A stretch of 64,000 nt of DNA from Microbacterium sp. USTB-Y (GCF_023703415.1 NZ_JAGMTU010000003.1:558001-622000); one strand, 5' to 3'. Positions 8,055-20,424 are shown, numbered from the stretch's first letter. A program made the numbers and translations. The notes: generated by a model from the sequence alone, not told the origin.

Positions 8055-9194
8055 GTGAGGTTCCAGGTCAATCGCGATGTCTTCAGCGAAGCAGTGTCCT
8101 TCGTCGTCAAGCTCCTGCCTCAGCGCAACCCCCAGCCGATCCTCGCGGGCGTGCTGATCGAGGCCGGCGACGACGGCCTCACGCTCTCGGCGTTCGACTA
8201 CGAGGCCTCCGCGCGCACGACCATCGAGGCGACGGTCGAGGAACCGGGCACGATCCTGGTGCACGGCCGCCTGCTGTCCGACATCGCCAGCCGCCTGCCC
8301 AATGCGCCCATCGAGATCTCGGTCGAGGAGGACGGAGGGATCGCGGTGCGCTGCGGATCCGCCCGGTTCACCCTCGCGGCCATGCCGGTCGAGGAATATC
8401 CCTCGATCCCCGAGGTCTCCGGCACCAGCGGTCTGGTCCCGGCCGAGGAGTTCGGCACCGCCATCGCCCAGGTCGCCTTCGCGGCGTCGCGCGACGACGT
8501 CACCCCCGTCCTCACCGGCGTCCAGCTCGAAGTGGGCGACAACACGCTGAGCCTCGTCGCCACCGACCGCTACCGGGTCTCGCTCCGCGACGTCCCCTGG
8601 GACGGCGCGGCCGGGGAGCAGACCGCGCTGGTTCCGGCGCGCACGCTGCAGGAGGTCGGGAAGACCTTCGGCCACGCGGGCACCATCCAGATCTCGTTCT
8701 CCGGAGCCGGGGACCGCGAGATCATCGCGTTCACCGCCGGCAACAAAACCGTCACGTCGCTGCTGATCAAGGGCAACTTCCCGCCGGTGCGCCGGCTCTT
8801 CCCCGAGCAGACCGATCACCACGCGGTGGTCAACACGGCCGACCTCACCGAGGCCGTCCGACGTGTGGCGCTGGTGCTCGACCGCTCCGCACCGCTGCGG
8901 TTCACGTTCGACACCTCCTCGGTCACGATGGACGCATCGGGCGGTGAGCAGGCCAGGGCCTCCGAGTCGGTCGACGCGCACCTGAACGGCGAGGAGGTCA
9001 CGCTGGGACTCAACCCGCAGTACCTGCTCGAGGCGCTCGGCGCGGTCAAGAGCGAGTTCGTGCGCGTCACGTTCACCTCGTCGGACAATGCGAACAAGCT
9101 CAGCCCGGTGCTCGTCACCAGCCAGACCTCGGTCGACCAGGCCGGACTGGACTCGTTCAAGTACCTGCTGCAGCCGAACCTGCTGCTGCGCTGA
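8055..9194 (+). CDS. dnaN: DNA polymerase III beta sliding clamp
   Basis: Ring-shaped processivity clamp for DNA polymerase III. 379 aa from a GTG start (protein begins MRFQVNRDVFSEAVSFVVKL) with GAAGGAGC upstream. An earlier in-frame ATG would add an unlike leader. The three clamp repeats fill the length; segments such as ATDRYRVSLRDVPW and the C-terminal region ending KYLLQPNLLLR fit the family. Downstream of oriC and upstream of recF, as expected. Confidence 0.97.
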   Translation: MRFQVNRDVFSEAVSFVVKLLPQRNPQPILAGVLIEAGDDGLTLSAFDYEASARTTIEATVEEPGTILVHGRLLSDIASRLPNAPIEISVEEDGGIAVRCGSARFTLAAMPVEEYPSIPEVSGTSGLVPAEEFGTAIAQVAFAASRDDVTPVLTGVQLEVGDNTLSLVATDRYRVSLRDVPWDGAAGEQTALVPARTLQEVGKTFGHAGTIQISFSGAGDREIIAFTAGNKTVTSLLIKGNFPPVRRLFPEQTDHHAVVNTADLTEAVRRVALVLDRSAPLRFTFDTSSVTMDASGGEQARASESVDAHLNGEEVTLGLNPQYLLEALGAVKSEFVRVTFTSSDNANKLSPVLVTSQTSVDQAGLDSFKYLLQPNLLLR

Positions 9195-9246
9195 CGCGCG
9201 GCCCGTCGCCGGATCCGCTGCTGGGCTTACGCGCCCGTCGCGAGAT

Positions 9247-9319
9247 CCGCGAGACCGAAACTCCTTTACGAGACCGACGTTCTCATCGTCGGTTTCGTGA
9301 CGCGGGTTCGGTCTCGCGG
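9247..9319. repeat. Nested inverted repeat between dnaN and recF
   Basis: Outer arms of 13 bp match perfectly (CCGCGAGACCGAA at 9247-9259, TTCGGTCTCGCGG at 9307-9319). Inside lies a second hairpin, ACCGACG (9273-9279) with CGTCGGT (9287-9293) around a 7-nt loop. It could end dnaN transcription or be a REP-like element. It lacks a T-run. Confidence 0.7.
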
Positions 9320-9411
9320 CTGTTTCGCGCAGCACGGCGGGGCAACGGAGCCGGCCGGGTCGAGCGCTCCCGCCGGTCCGGCTGTCGGGGGCCGCGGGTA
9401 AGGTTGCTCGG

Positions 9412-10626
9412 GTGATTGTGGAGCACCTCAGCCTCGTGGATTTCCGCAATTACGCGACCGCCGAACTCACCCTGCACCGCGGGCCGAACGTCCTCGTGGG
9501 GCGCAACGGCCAGGGCAAGACCAATCTCGCCGAGGCGATCGTCTTCCTCGCCACCCTCGGCTCGCACCGGGTCTCGTCCGACGCGCCGATGGTGCGCGAC
9601 GGATACGACGCGGCGATCGTCCGCACCCGCCTCGCCCACGGACCGAGAAAAGTCCTGATCGAGGTGCAGATCAATCGACAGGGATCGAACAAGGCGCGCA
9701 TCAACGGAGCGCCAGGCCGCACGGCAGACCTCCCGCGCTACGCCCACGTCGTGCTGTTCGCCCCGGAGGACCTGCAGATCGTACGGGGCGACCCCTCGGC
9801 GCGGCGGCGGTTCGCCGATCAGCTGCTCATCCAGCGCACGCCGCGCATGTCCGCGGTGCTCGGCGACTACGACCGCGTGCTCCGGCAGCGCACCGCGCTG
9901 CTCAAGTCGGCGCGCGCCCGGGGCATGAAGGCGGAGGGCCTGACGACCCTCGACGTCTGGGACGACAAGCTCATCGCGCTCGGATCCGAGATCATCGACG
10001 CGCGATCCCGGCTGGCGGCGGATCTGCAGCCGGGCGTGGCCGCGGCCTATGCGGCGATCGCCGGGGCCGACCACGATCCGCGCCTGCACTGGGCGCAGTC
10101 GATCCGCGGCGGGGATCCGGAGGAGGCCTCCCTGAGATCGGTCGCCGAGACTGCCGAAGCGCAGGGACCGGATCCCGCGGAGTCCGTCGGGTCCACAGCC
10201 GAGCTCTTCCGCGCCGCCCTCGTCGCCAAGCGCTCGGCGGAGCTCGAGCGCGGGCTCACCCTGGTCGGACCGCACCGCGACGACTTGCTGCTGCGGGTTC
10301 GCGACCTGCCGGTGAAGGGATACGCCTCGCACGGCGAGTCCTGGTCGATCGCGCTGGCGCTGCGCCTCGCCTCCGCGGAGCTGCTGCGCGCGGAGTCCCC
10401 CGCCGGCGACCCGGTGCTCATCCTCGACGACGTGTTCGCCGAGCTCGACGCCGAGCGCCGGCGCCGGCTGGCCGACCTCACCGCCGACTACGAGCAGGTG
10501 CTGGTCACCGCCGCGGTCGAGGAGGACATCCCGGAGGTGCTGCATCGGCATGTGGTGCGGATCTCCGCCGGCACGATCACGGATGAGCGCGAGAACCCTG
10601 CGGACGGGGAGGCGGACCATGACTGA
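9412..10626 (+). CDS. recF: DNA replication and repair protein RecF
   Basis: SMC-like ATPase that binds ssDNA-dsDNA junctions and helps RecOR load RecA. 404 aa, GTG start (MIVEHLSLVDFRNYATAEL); a second GTG two codons later is an alternative. Walker A is GRNGQGKT (about residues 30-37) and the C-terminal Walker B is PVLILDDVFAELD. About 217 bp separate it from dnaN. There is no gnd gene between them, unlike in some other actinobacteria. Its end overlaps the next gene by 8 bp. Confidence 0.96.
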   Translation: MIVEHLSLVDFRNYATAELTLHRGPNVLVGRNGQGKTNLAEAIVFLATLGSHRVSSDAPMVRDGYDAAIVRTRLAHGPRKVLIEVQINRQGSNKARINGAPGRTADLPRYAHVVLFAPEDLQIVRGDPSARRRFADQLLIQRTPRMSAVLGDYDRVLRQRTALLKSARARGMKAEGLTTLDVWDDKLIALGSEIIDARSRLAADLQPGVAAAYAAIAGADHDPRLHWAQSIRGGDPEEASLRSVAETAEAQGPDPAESVGSTAELFRAALVAKRSAELERGLTLVGPHRDDLLLRVRDLPVKGYASHGESWSIALALRLASAELLRAESPAGDPVLILDDVFAELDAERRRRLADLTADYEQVLVTAAVEEDIPEVLHRHVVRISAGTITDERENPADGEADHD

Positions 10627-11110
10627 ACCCGTCGAGCCCGACGTGCCGGAGACCGTCGCGACCTACCTGCGCCTGCGCGGACTCAAGCCGAGCTCGAAGA
10701 ACTGGAAGCGAAAGAAGCGCCTCGTCGACGACGAGAACGCGCCGTTCACCGCGGGCCGGGATCCGGGCACGCTCGGCGACGTGCTGGCGAAGCTCACCAG
10801 GGATGCGGGCTGGGAGGCGGCGCTGAGCCGTGAGGACCTGGTGCTCCAGTGGGCCGAGCTCGCCGGGCCGGACACGGCGAAGCACTCGGAACCGGTGTCG
10901 CTCGAGGGCGGGATGCTCACGGTGAAATGCGACTCGACGGCTTGGGCGAAGAACCTGCAGTACATGCGCGCCGTGATCATCACGGAGATCGGCCGACGCT
11001 ACCCCGAGGCGGGCGTGGAGAACATCCGCTTCGTCGGGCCGGACGTCCCTTCCTGGAAATGGGGCCCCAGAGTCGCTCCAGGGCGCGGTCCGCGCGATAC
11101 CTACGGTTAG
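10619..11110 (+). CDS. DUF721 (DciA-like) protein
   Basis: 163 aa. DUF721 proteins include DciA, the ancestral DnaB-helicase operator; a helicase-loading role here is inference from family and position. The core LGDVLAKLTRDAGWEAALSR, the LQWAELAGPDTAKHSEPVSL segment and the C-terminal KNLQYMRAVIITEI fit the family. A basic stretch (SSKNWKRKKR, near residue 20) may bind nucleic acid. It overlaps the recF end, and the dnaA-dnaN-recF-DUF721-gyrB order is standard for actinobacteria. Confidence 0.88.
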   Translation: MTEPVEPDVPETVATYLRLRGLKPSSKNWKRKKRLVDDENAPFTAGRDPGTLGDVLAKLTRDAGWEAALSREDLVLQWAELAGPDTAKHSEPVSLEGGMLTVKCDSTAWAKNLQYMRAVIITEIGRRYPEAGVENIRFVGPDVPSWKWGPRVAPGRGPRDTYG

Positions 11111-11228
11111 GACATGATCCATCCCGTCGAGGGGGGCTTCAGGCGCGCAGAAGCGCGTACAACGAGACAGGAAGGGGTCTTTCCGATAGACTGACGACCT
11201 AGATCTTCGATGTGGAGCCTCCCCTCAG

Positions 11229-13310
11229 ATGACGCCTGAAACCCCCTCTGACGCGAACGAATCGACCCAGACGGGGGCTGAAGCACCCGGATCCGCGACG
11301 AACCAGAGCACCGCCGGCACGCCGGCCGAGCCTGCCGAGTACGGCGCCGACTCGATCCAGATCCTCGAAGGCCTCGAGGCGGTGCGCAAGCGCCCCGGCA
11401 TGTACATCGGCTCGACCGGCCCGCGGGGTCTGCATCACCTGGTGTACGAGATCGTCGACAACTCGGTCGACGAGGCCCTCGCCGGTTACGCCGACACGAT
11501 CCTCGTCACGCTGCGCGCCGACGGCGGCGTGCGCGTCGTCGACAACGGCCGCGGCATCCCGGTGGATCCCCACTCGTCGGATCCGACGAAGTCGACCGTC
11601 GAGGTCGTGCTCACGATCCTGCACGCCGGCGGCAAGTTCGGCGGCGGCGCCTACGCGGTCTCCGGTGGTCTGCACGGCGTCGGCTCATCGGTCGTGAACG
11701 CCCTCTCCACCCGCTTCGAGGTCGAGGTCAAGCAGAAGGGCTTCGTCTGGCGGCACAGCTTCGCCGACGGCGGGGCGCCGCAGCAGCAGCTCGAGAAGGG
11801 CGAGGCCACCACCGAGACCGGGACCGCGATCACGTTCTGGCCGGACGGCAGCATCTTCCAGGAGACCGTCGAGTTCGACTACGACACCCTCCGTACCCGG
11901 TTCCAGCAGATGGCGTTCCTGAACAAGGGCCTGCGGATCGAGCTCGTCGACGAGCGCGAGGGCGCGACGGTCGACGAGGAGGTCGACGGCACCGTCGTCA
12001 CCCACCAGCGCGCGGACGTGTTCTTCTACGAGCGCGGCCTCGTCGACTACGTCGAGTACCTCAACCACGTTCGCAAGGCCGACGTGGTCAACGACGAGAT
12101 CATCGCCTTCGAGTCGGAGGACACCGAGCGCAAGATCTCGCTCGAGGTCGCCATGCAGTGGACCACCGGTTACACCGAGAACGTGTTCACCTACGCGAAC
12201 ACGATCAACACGCATGAGGGCGGCACCCACGAGGAGGGCTTCCGCGCGGCGCTGACGACGCTCGTCAACCGCTACGCGCGCGCGAACAACATCCTCAAGG
12301 AGAAGGACGACAACCTCACCGGCGACGACGTGCGCGAGGGCCTCACCGCGGTCATCTCGATCAAGCTCGGCGAACCGCAGTTCGAGGGCCAGACGAAGAC
12401 CAAGCTCGGAAACACCGAGGCGAAGGCGTTCACGCAGAAGGTGGTCGGCGATCAGCTCGGCGACTGGTTCGACCGCAACCCGAAGCAGGCGAAGAACGTG
12501 GTGACCAAGGCCGTCGAGGCCGCCACCGCCCGCATGGCCGCCCGCAAGGCGCGGGAGACCGCCCGCCGCAAGAGCGTCTTCGAGTCGGCCGCGATGCCCG
12601 ACAAGCTCAAGGACTGCACGAGCAAGGATCCGTCGATCTCGGAGATCTTCCTCGTGGAGGGCGACTCGGCCGGCGGTTCGGCCGTGCAGGGTCGTGACCC
12701 GCACACCCAGGCGATCCTGGCGCTGCGCGGCAAGATCCTCAACGTCGAGCGCGCGCGACTGGACAAGGCCCTGGCCAACAAGGAGGTCCAGGCGATGATC
12801 CAGGCCTTCGGCACGGGCATCGGCGAGGACTTCGACCTCGAGAAGGCGCGCTACCACAAGATCGTGCTGATGGCCGATGCCGACGTCGACGGCCAGCACA
12901 TCACGACCCTGCTGCTGACGCTCCTCTTCCGCTACATGCGCGGGCTCATCGAGGCCGGCTTCGTGTTCCTCGCGATGCCGCCGCTGTACCGCCTCAAGTG
13001 GACGAACGCCCCGCACGAGTACGTGTACTCCGACGCGGAGCGCGACGCCCTGCTGAACGAGGGGCTCGCGAACGGCAAGCGGATCCCCAAGGAGGCTGGC
13101 ATCCAACGCTACAAGGGTCTCGGCGAGATGAACGCCAAGGAGCTGTGGGAGACCACGATGGATCACACCACGCGCACGCTCCGCCAGATCACGATCGACG
13201 ACGCCGCCGCGGCGGACGAGATCTTCAGCGTGCTGATGGGCGAGGACGTCGAGTCCCGCCGCAGCTTCATCCAGCGCAACGCCAAGGACGTGCGGTTCCT
13301 CGACATCTGA
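11229..13310 (+). CDS. gyrB: DNA gyrase subunit B
   Basis: ATPase subunit of DNA gyrase, which adds negative supercoils. 693 aa. After a roughly 40-residue low-complexity leader come the GHKL ATPase motifs [12 protein letters not shown] and [14 protein letters not shown]. The TOPRIM domain follows, with [14 protein letters not shown] and the acidic DADVDGQHI. The usual C-terminal GyrA contact region is present. The ATG has GTGGAG about 13 nt upstream, a longish spacing; another start inside the leader is possible. Followed by gyrA after 65 bp. Confidence 0.97.
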   Translation: MTPETPSDANESTQTGAEAPGSATNQSTAGTPAEPAEYGADSIQILEGLEAVRKRPGMYIGSTGPRGLHHLVYEIVDNSVDEALAGYADTILVTLRADGGVRVVDNGRGIPVDPHSSDPTKSTVEVVLTILHAGGKFGGGAYAVSGGLHGVGSSVVNALSTRFEVEVKQKGFVWRHSFADGGAPQQQLEKGEATTETGTAITFWPDGSIFQETVEFDYDTLRTRFQQMAFLNKGLRIELVDEREGATVDEEVDGTVVTHQRADVFFYERGLVDYVEYLNHVRKADVVNDEIIAFESEDTERKISLEVAMQWTTGYTENVFTYANTINTHEGGTHEEGFRAALTTLVNRYARANNILKEKDDNLTGDDVREGLTAVISIKLGEPQFEGQTKTKLGNTEAKAFTQKVVGDQLGDWFDRNPKQAKNVVTKAVEAATARMAARKARETARRKSVFESAAMPDKLKDCTSKDPSISEIFLVEGDSAGGSAVQGRDPHTQAILALRGKILNVERARLDKALANKEVQAMIQAFGTGIGEDFDLEKARYHKIVLMADADVDGQHITTLLLTLLFRYMRGLIEAGFVFLAMPPLYRLKWTNAPHEYVYSDAERDALLNEGLANGKRIPKEAGIQRYKGLGEMNAKELWETTMDHTTRTLRQITIDDAAAADEIFSVLMGEDVESRRSFIQRNAKDVRFLDI

Positions 13311-13375
13311 TCCCGTGACGGGATCCGCGCGCCGCAGCGCGCACAAAACTTCTGGACCACTCAGGAAGAGCAGAC

Positions 13376-15951
<2,576 letters not shown>

Positions 15952-15955
<4 letters not shown>

Positions 15956-16353
15956 GCACGGTAGCCGACAAGCTCGCGAAGAAGTCATCCCGGAAGACCT
16001 CCAGCAAGCAGGTGCGTCTGCGCCTGGTCTACATCGACTTCTGGTCGGCGGTGAAGCTGTCCTTCCTGGGGGCGATCGCGATCGCGATCGTCACGCTGGT
16101 CTCGTTCCTGCTGATCTACCTGGTGGTGGACGCCACCGGCCTGATGGGGAAGGCCGATGAGTTCGTCAGCGGCATCGCCGACGGGTTCAAGCTCAGCAAG
16201 GTGATCGGCCTCCCCCAGGTGCTGGCCTTCGGATCGGTCTGCGCGATCCTGAACCTCATCGTGTTCACGGTGCTGGGCGCGGTCGTCGCCGGGATCTACA
16301 ACTTCGCGGTCAAGGTGACCGGCGGACTGCTGGTCGGCTTCACCTCGAACTGA
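15952..16353 (+). CDS. DUF3566 transmembrane protein
   Basis: 133 aa, with a basic N terminus ([14 protein letters not shown]) and two long membrane segments (about residues 35-60 and 85-115). DUF3566 is a standard gyrA neighbour in actinobacteria and its function is unknown. It is coupled to gyrA by ATGA and ends just before a strong terminator, so it is probably the last gene of the gyrBA transcript. Confidence 0.9.
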
Positions 16354-16366
16354 CGCAGCGGACTCG

Positions 16367-16401
16367 CGAAAGGCCCGGATCCCTCGGATCCGGGCCTTTC
16401 G
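16367..16401. terminator. Bidirectional intrinsic terminator
   Basis: A perfect 16-bp inverted repeat (CGAAAGGCCCGGATCC / GGATCCGGGCCTTTCG) around a 3-nt loop, between the converging DUF3566 and VIT-type genes. Symmetric, so it can serve both. Confidence 0.92.
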
Positions 16402-16426
16402 TCGTCGGGGTGCGGCCGAGTCGGCG

Positions 16427-17140
16427 TCAGACCACTCCGGTCGTGCCCAGCAGCGTGCCGATGAGCCAGGTCGCGACGAGGGCGAGCGCGCCGCCGATCA
16501 CGAGACGGAGCGATGCGCGCACCGCGTTCGAGCCGCCGATCCGTGCCGAGAGGGCGCCCGTGGCCGCGAGGGCGACGAGCACGGCGACGAAGGTGACAGG
16601 GACGCGCCAGGCCGGCGGCGGCAGCAGGATCGCCAGGAGCGGCAGGATCGCCCCCGCGGTGAAGGCGATCGCCGAGGAGAGGGCGGCGTGCCACGGGTTG
16701 ACGAGGTCGTCCTGATCGATGCCGAGCTCGACCTCGAGATGCGCGGCGAGGGCGTCGTGGGCGGTGAGCTCGACCGCGACCTGATGCGCGGTCTGTTCGC
16801 TCAGGCCGCGCTGCTTGTACAGCTCGGTCAGCTCGGCGAGCTCCGCTTCCGGCATGGTGCGCAGTTCCTCGCGCTCCTTGGCGATGAGGGCGCGCTCGCT
16901 GTCGCGCTGACTGCTCACCGAGACGTACTCGCCGAGCGCCATCGAGATCGCGCCGCCGATGAGGCCGGCGAGGCCGGCGATGAGGAGCGCGGCGTTGTCG
17001 GTGGTCGCCCCGGCCACGCCGACGACGAGGGAGGCGACCGAGACGATGCCGTCGTTGGCGCCGAGGACTCCGGCGCGCAGCCAGTTCAGGCGCTGACCGA
17101 GTCCGGAGCCGTGCGGTTCCTGCGGATGGAGTGCGCTCAC
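16427..17140 (-). CDS. VIT1/CCC1 family membrane transporter
   Basis: 237 aa from a GTG start. VIT1/CCC1 proteins carry Fe(II) or Mn(II). The sequence has the family's first segment WLRAGVLGANDGIVSVASLVVGVAGA, a GAISMALGEYVSVSSQRDSE region, a cytoplasmic Glu-rich helical hairpin (about residues 85-145) as in the metal-binding domain, and three C-terminal membrane segments. Substrate is inferred, not shown. It ends at the shared terminator and faces away from the kinase gene. Confidence 0.9.
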   Translation of the reverse strand: MSALHPQEPHGSGLGQRLNWLRAGVLGANDGIVSVASLVVGVAGATTDNAALLIAGLAGLIGGAISMALGEYVSVSSQRDSERALIAKEREELRTMPEAELAELTELYKQRGLSEQTAHQVAVELTAHDALAAHLEVELGIDQDDLVNPWHAALSSAIAFTAGAILPLLAILLPPPAWRVPVTFVAVLVALAATGALSARIGGSNAVRASLRLVIGGALALVATWLIGTLLGTTGVV

Positions 17141-17222
17141 CTGGTGCTGTCCCGTTCTCTCGCTGCGTGCATGAGATCACGTAAGCATGAGCGGGCGCGC
17201 GCGTCCATCGAGGATAGGCATG

Positions 17223-17260
17223 CATAAGCCGCGCCGATCCGGATCCCGAGACGGCTTATG
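17223..17260. promoter_or_regulatory. 9-bp inverted repeat upstream of the sensor kinase
   Basis: CATAAGCCG (17223-17231) and CGGCTTATG (17252-17260) are perfect inverted copies whose centres lie 29 bp apart, near three helical turns. In the divergent interval, about 70 bp before the kinase start; a candidate operator, perhaps for the linked response regulator. Confidence 0.5.
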
Positions 17261-17328
17261 GAAATCCCGAACGGCTTCCTCCGGCTGCCTCCGTTCCCCG
17301 TCCGCGAGCACCCCCGTAGCGTGGAGCC

Positions 17329-18624
17329 ATGTCTACCGCTCCGTCCTACAGCCCGCCCCCCTCGGGGGCGGCCGCCGGCCCGCTTCCCGCGGCCGCCGCA
17401 CGCACGCCGCTGCGCCTGTTCCTCACGATCCTCGAGCTCGCCGCCCTCGGCGTCATCGGATCCGGGCTCGTCGGCTTCCTGACGGCGTGGCTGTTCGGCG
17501 GGGTCGGCCTCCTCTTCGTCGGCGTCGGGATCGTGATGCTCGTGGGGCTGGTCTACGCGCTGTTCGGGCTCGGCTGGTTCGAGATCGCACGACTGAACGG
17601 CCTCTACGGCTTCGACCTTCCGGCTCTACGCTGGCGTCCTCGCGAGCGGCCGGGCTTCGGCGGCTGGCTGCTGTCGCTCTGGCGCCAGGCCTACAACGGG
17701 CGGATGTGGCGGGCGATCGCGAACTTCGCGATCGCGTGCGCGCTGGGCTCGCTGGTGCTGCGCCTCATGACCTGGTTCGGCTGGTCCGCCGTGACGGCGT
17801 TCGCGCCGCTGTTCACCGGCGGCGATGTCGACACCGGCTGGGGCACGAGCTATCCCCGCGCGTGGGCCCCCGTCCTCGGCGGCGCGGGCGCGGCGGCGGC
17901 CGTCGTCGGCATCATCAGCCTGGCGCTGCTGCACCGGGTGATCTCGCGCGGCATCGTGGCGACGCCCGACCGCAACCTCGATCTCAGCGAGCAGGTGCGC
18001 ACCACCACCGCGCAGCGTGCGGGCGCGGTGCGGGCGGCCGATGTCGAGCGCACCCGGATCGAGCGGGATCTGCACGACGGCGTGCAGCCGCGCCTCGTGT
18101 CCGTCGGGATGACCCTCGGGATGGCGCAGCAGAAGATCGACACGGATCCCGAGGCGGCGAAGGCGCTCATCGCCGAGGCGCACACGTCCACCAAGGCGGC
18201 GATCACCGAGCTGCGCCAGCTGGCGCGCGGCATCCACGCCTCGGTGCTCGACGACCGCGGGCTCGACGCGGCGCTCTCCGCGCTGGCCGGACGCTCGCCG
18301 GTGCCCGTGGCGCTCGACGTGCGACTGGACGGCCGCTGCTCCCGTGACGCCGAGGCGGCGGTCTACTTCGCCATCGCGGAGTCGCTCACCAACGCCGCCA
18401 AGCACTCCCGGGCGAGCGAGTGCCGTGTCGTGGTGCGCAAGCGCGACGGCGGCACGCTCTGGGCCCGTGTCGAGGACAACGGCATCGGCGGTGCGACCGT
18501 CATCGCCGGCGGGGGCCTCGACGGGATCGGCAACCGGGTGCTCGCCGCCGGCGGCACCATCCGGCTGGACAGTCCGGTCGGCGGTCCCACGAGCCTGGAG
18601 GTGAGCGTCCCGTGCGCATCCTGA
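17329..18624 (+). CDS. Sensor histidine kinase (NarL/LiaS type)
   Basis: 431 aa. The N-terminal half has about five or six membrane segments (sensor domain, about residues 25-215). A HisKA_3 dimerisation domain follows, with RIERDLHDGVQPRL, the phosphorylated histidine being about H249. The HATPase domain has AESLTNAAKHS and VEDNGIGG, with a glycine-rich lid (GGGLDGIGNRV). The C terminus overlaps the response regulator start by 13 bp. The trio of kinase, regulator and DUF4097 resembles envelope-stress systems; the signal is unknown. Confidence 0.92.
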   Translation: MSTAPSYSPPPSGAAAGPLPAAAARTPLRLFLTILELAALGVIGSGLVGFLTAWLFGGVGLLFVGVGIVMLVGLVYALFGLGWFEIARLNGLYGFDLPALRWRPRERPGFGGWLLSLWRQAYNGRMWRAIANFAIACALGSLVLRLMTWFGWSAVTAFAPLFTGGDVDTGWGTSYPRAWAPVLGGAGAAAAVVGIISLALLHRVISRGIVATPDRNLDLSEQVRTTTAQRAGAVRAADVERTRIERDLHDGVQPRLVSVGMTLGMAQQKIDTDPEAAKALIAEAHTSTKAAITELRQLARGIHASVLDDRGLDAALSALAGRSPVPVALDVRLDGRCSRDAEAAVYFAIAESLTNAAKHSRASECRVVVRKRDGGTLWARVEDNGIGGATVIAGGGLDGIGNRVLAAGGTIRLDSPVGGPTSLEVSVPCAS

Positions 18625-19313
18625 TCTGCGAGGACTCCGTCCTCCTGCGCGAAGGCCTCGTACGTCTCCTCGAGGACGCCGGGCACACTGTGGTCGCGGC
18701 CCTCCCCGACGCCACCGAGCTCGACGAGACCGTCGACGCCCGCGATCCCGAGCTCTGCATCCTCGACGTGCGCCTGCCGCCGACGTTCGTGGACGAGGGG
18801 ATCCGCGCAGCTCTGTCGCTGCGCAAGCGCCTCCCCCAGCTGCCGCTGCTCGTGCTCTCGCAGTATGTGGAGGAGCGGTACGCGTCCGACCTCATCGCGG
18901 CTCAGGGATCCGCGGGTCCGCTGGGCTACCTGCTGAAGGACCGCGTCGCGGACGTCGCCGAGTTCATCGAGTCGGTGCAGCGCATCGCCGCGGGTTCGAC
19001 CGTGCTGGATCCGGAGGTCGTGGCGCAGCTGCTCACTCGGCGGAGCCAGGACGACCGGATGCGGAGTCTCACCGATCGCGAGCGCACGGTGCTCGCGATG
19101 ATCGCCGAGGGCCGGTCGAACCAGGCGATCGCGGGCACGCTGTTCCTCTCCGAGGCGAGCGTCGAGAAGCACATCACCGCCATCTTCCAGAAGCTCGGGC
19201 TCGAACCCGACGAGTCCGGCAACCGCCGGGTGCTCGCCGCGATCGCCCACATCTCCAGCACCGGCCGGGGTGGATCCCCGGCCGGCCCTTCACAGACGGG
19301 AACGAACCGATGA
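18612..19313 (+). CDS. LuxR/NarL-type response regulator
   Basis: 233 aa from a GTG inside the end of the kinase gene; the protein begins MRILICEDSVLLREGL. The receiver domain has acidic E7/D8, phospho-acceptor D52 in CILDVRLPP and K109 in GYLLKD. The C-terminal HTH is LTDRERTVLAMIAEGRSNQA and onwards (about residues 155-200), with SVEKHITAIFQKLGL as recognition helix. A tight operon with the kinase upstream and the DUF4097 protein downstream (ATGA overlap) makes them one system. Confidence 0.94.
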   Translation: MRILICEDSVLLREGLVRLLEDAGHTVVAALPDATELDETVDARDPELCILDVRLPPTFVDEGIRAALSLRKRLPQLPLLVLSQYVEERYASDLIAAQGSAGPLGYLLKDRVADVAEFIESVQRIAAGSTVLDPEVVAQLLTRRSQDDRMRSLTDRERTVLAMIAEGRSNQAIAGTLFLSEASVEKHITAIFQKLGLEPDESGNRRVLAAIAHISSTGRGGSPAGPSQTGTNR

Positions 19314-20233
19314 CCGATGTCACCCCTCCCGCCCCCGGCACGGACCCGTTCGGCGGGGCGCCGGCGACGCCCGCGGCCCCGGCGACCCCGGGCGCCGAGC
19401 ACTCCCCGGGTTCCCCTGCGCCACGGCCGCCGCGCGGTGCGCTCACCGCGATCACGATCGCCGCGGCGATCATCGGCGGCGGCGCGCTCGTCACGGTCGG
19501 CGGCACGTCGGCGTTCGCCGCGATGCATCAGGTCGCGACCGGGAACGGATCCGCGCGGAGCAGCAGCACGGTGCACGCCGACGGGATCACCACGCTGAAG
19601 GTCGACGTCGGCCGCGGCGATGCGACGATCCGGTTCGGCGACACGACCGACGCGACGATGATCGTCGACGGCCAGGACGCGGGCGACTGGACCATGCGCC
19701 GTGAGGGCGACGTGCTGCGGATCGAACGTCCGGGCGGAGCCTTCGGATGGTGGATCGGCGCCTGGTTCGGACAGGATCCGCAGATGACGCTCACCCTTCC
19801 CCGCGAGCTGGAGGGCGAGCTGAACGCGGACCTCCAGCTGGATGCGGGATCGCTCACGGCGGAGGGGCGGTTCGACACGCTGTCCACCACCGTGAACGCC
19901 GGGCAGCTGACCGTCGACGGAGGAGCGAAAGCCTTCACCACGCGGATCAGCGCCGGATCCGCCACGGTGCGCCTGCAGGACGTGACCACCGCCGACCTGT
20001 CGATGTCGGCCGGAGACATCAGCGCCGCGATCAGCGGCTCCCAGCCCGACCTGATCCGCCTCGACGTGAGCGCCGGATCCATGGACGTCACGGTTCCGTC
20101 CGGCCGCTACGACCTGTCGAAGGACACCTCGGCGGGGAGCCTGGACGCGCAGATCCAGACCGATCCGTCGTCCTCTCATCGCATCCAGTCGACCCTGTCC
20201 GCAGGGAGCATCACCCTGACCGAAGGGCGCTGA
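19310..20233 (+). CDS. DUF4097-family membrane-anchored protein
   Basis: 307 aa. A Pro/Ala-rich cytoplasmic leader of about 40 residues precedes one membrane segment (LTAITIAAAIIGGGALVTVGG). The rest is an extracytoplasmic beta-repeat domain (DUF4097-like, putative adhesin/LiaX-LiaF-like), with recurring DVSAGSMDV, LSAGSITL and NAGQLTV steps typical of a beta-helix. It starts within the regulator's stop codon, so it is probably the system's output or its sensor partner. The function is inferred from context only. Confidence 0.85.
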   Translation: MTDVTPPAPGTDPFGGAPATPAAPATPGAEHSPGSPAPRPPRGALTAITIAAAIIGGGALVTVGGTSAFAAMHQVATGNGSARSSSTVHADGITTLKVDVGRGDATIRFGDTTDATMIVDGQDAGDWTMRREGDVLRIERPGGAFGWWIGAWFGQDPQMTLTLPRELEGELNADLQLDAGSLTAEGRFDTLSTTVNAGQLTVDGGAKAFTTRISAGSATVRLQDVTTADLSMSAGDISAAISGSQPDLIRLDVSAGSMDVTVPSGRYDLSKDTSAGSLDAQIQTDPSSSHRIQSTLSAGSITLTEGR

Positions 20234-20287
20234 CCGCGCCGATTTCGTGTTCGCGCCGCCGTCAGGTAAAGTCTTGGAGGTTGATAC

Positions 20288-20361
20288 GGGGCTATAGCTC
20301 AGGCGGTTAGAGCGCTTCACTGATAATGAAGAGGTCCCAGGTTCAAGTCCTGGTAGCCCCA
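20288..20361 (+). tRNA. tRNA-Ile (GAT)
   Basis: Acceptor stem GGGGCTA pairs with TAGCCCC. The anticodon arm is CTTCA-CTGATAA-TGAAG with anticodon GAT. The T arm contains GGTTCAAGTCC. The CCA end is not encoded. Confidence 0.97.
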
Positions 20362-20424
20362 CCGACATGTGAGCGGATCCGAGAAATCGGATCCGCTCAT
20401 TCGGTCGAAACCCGTCATCGACAC

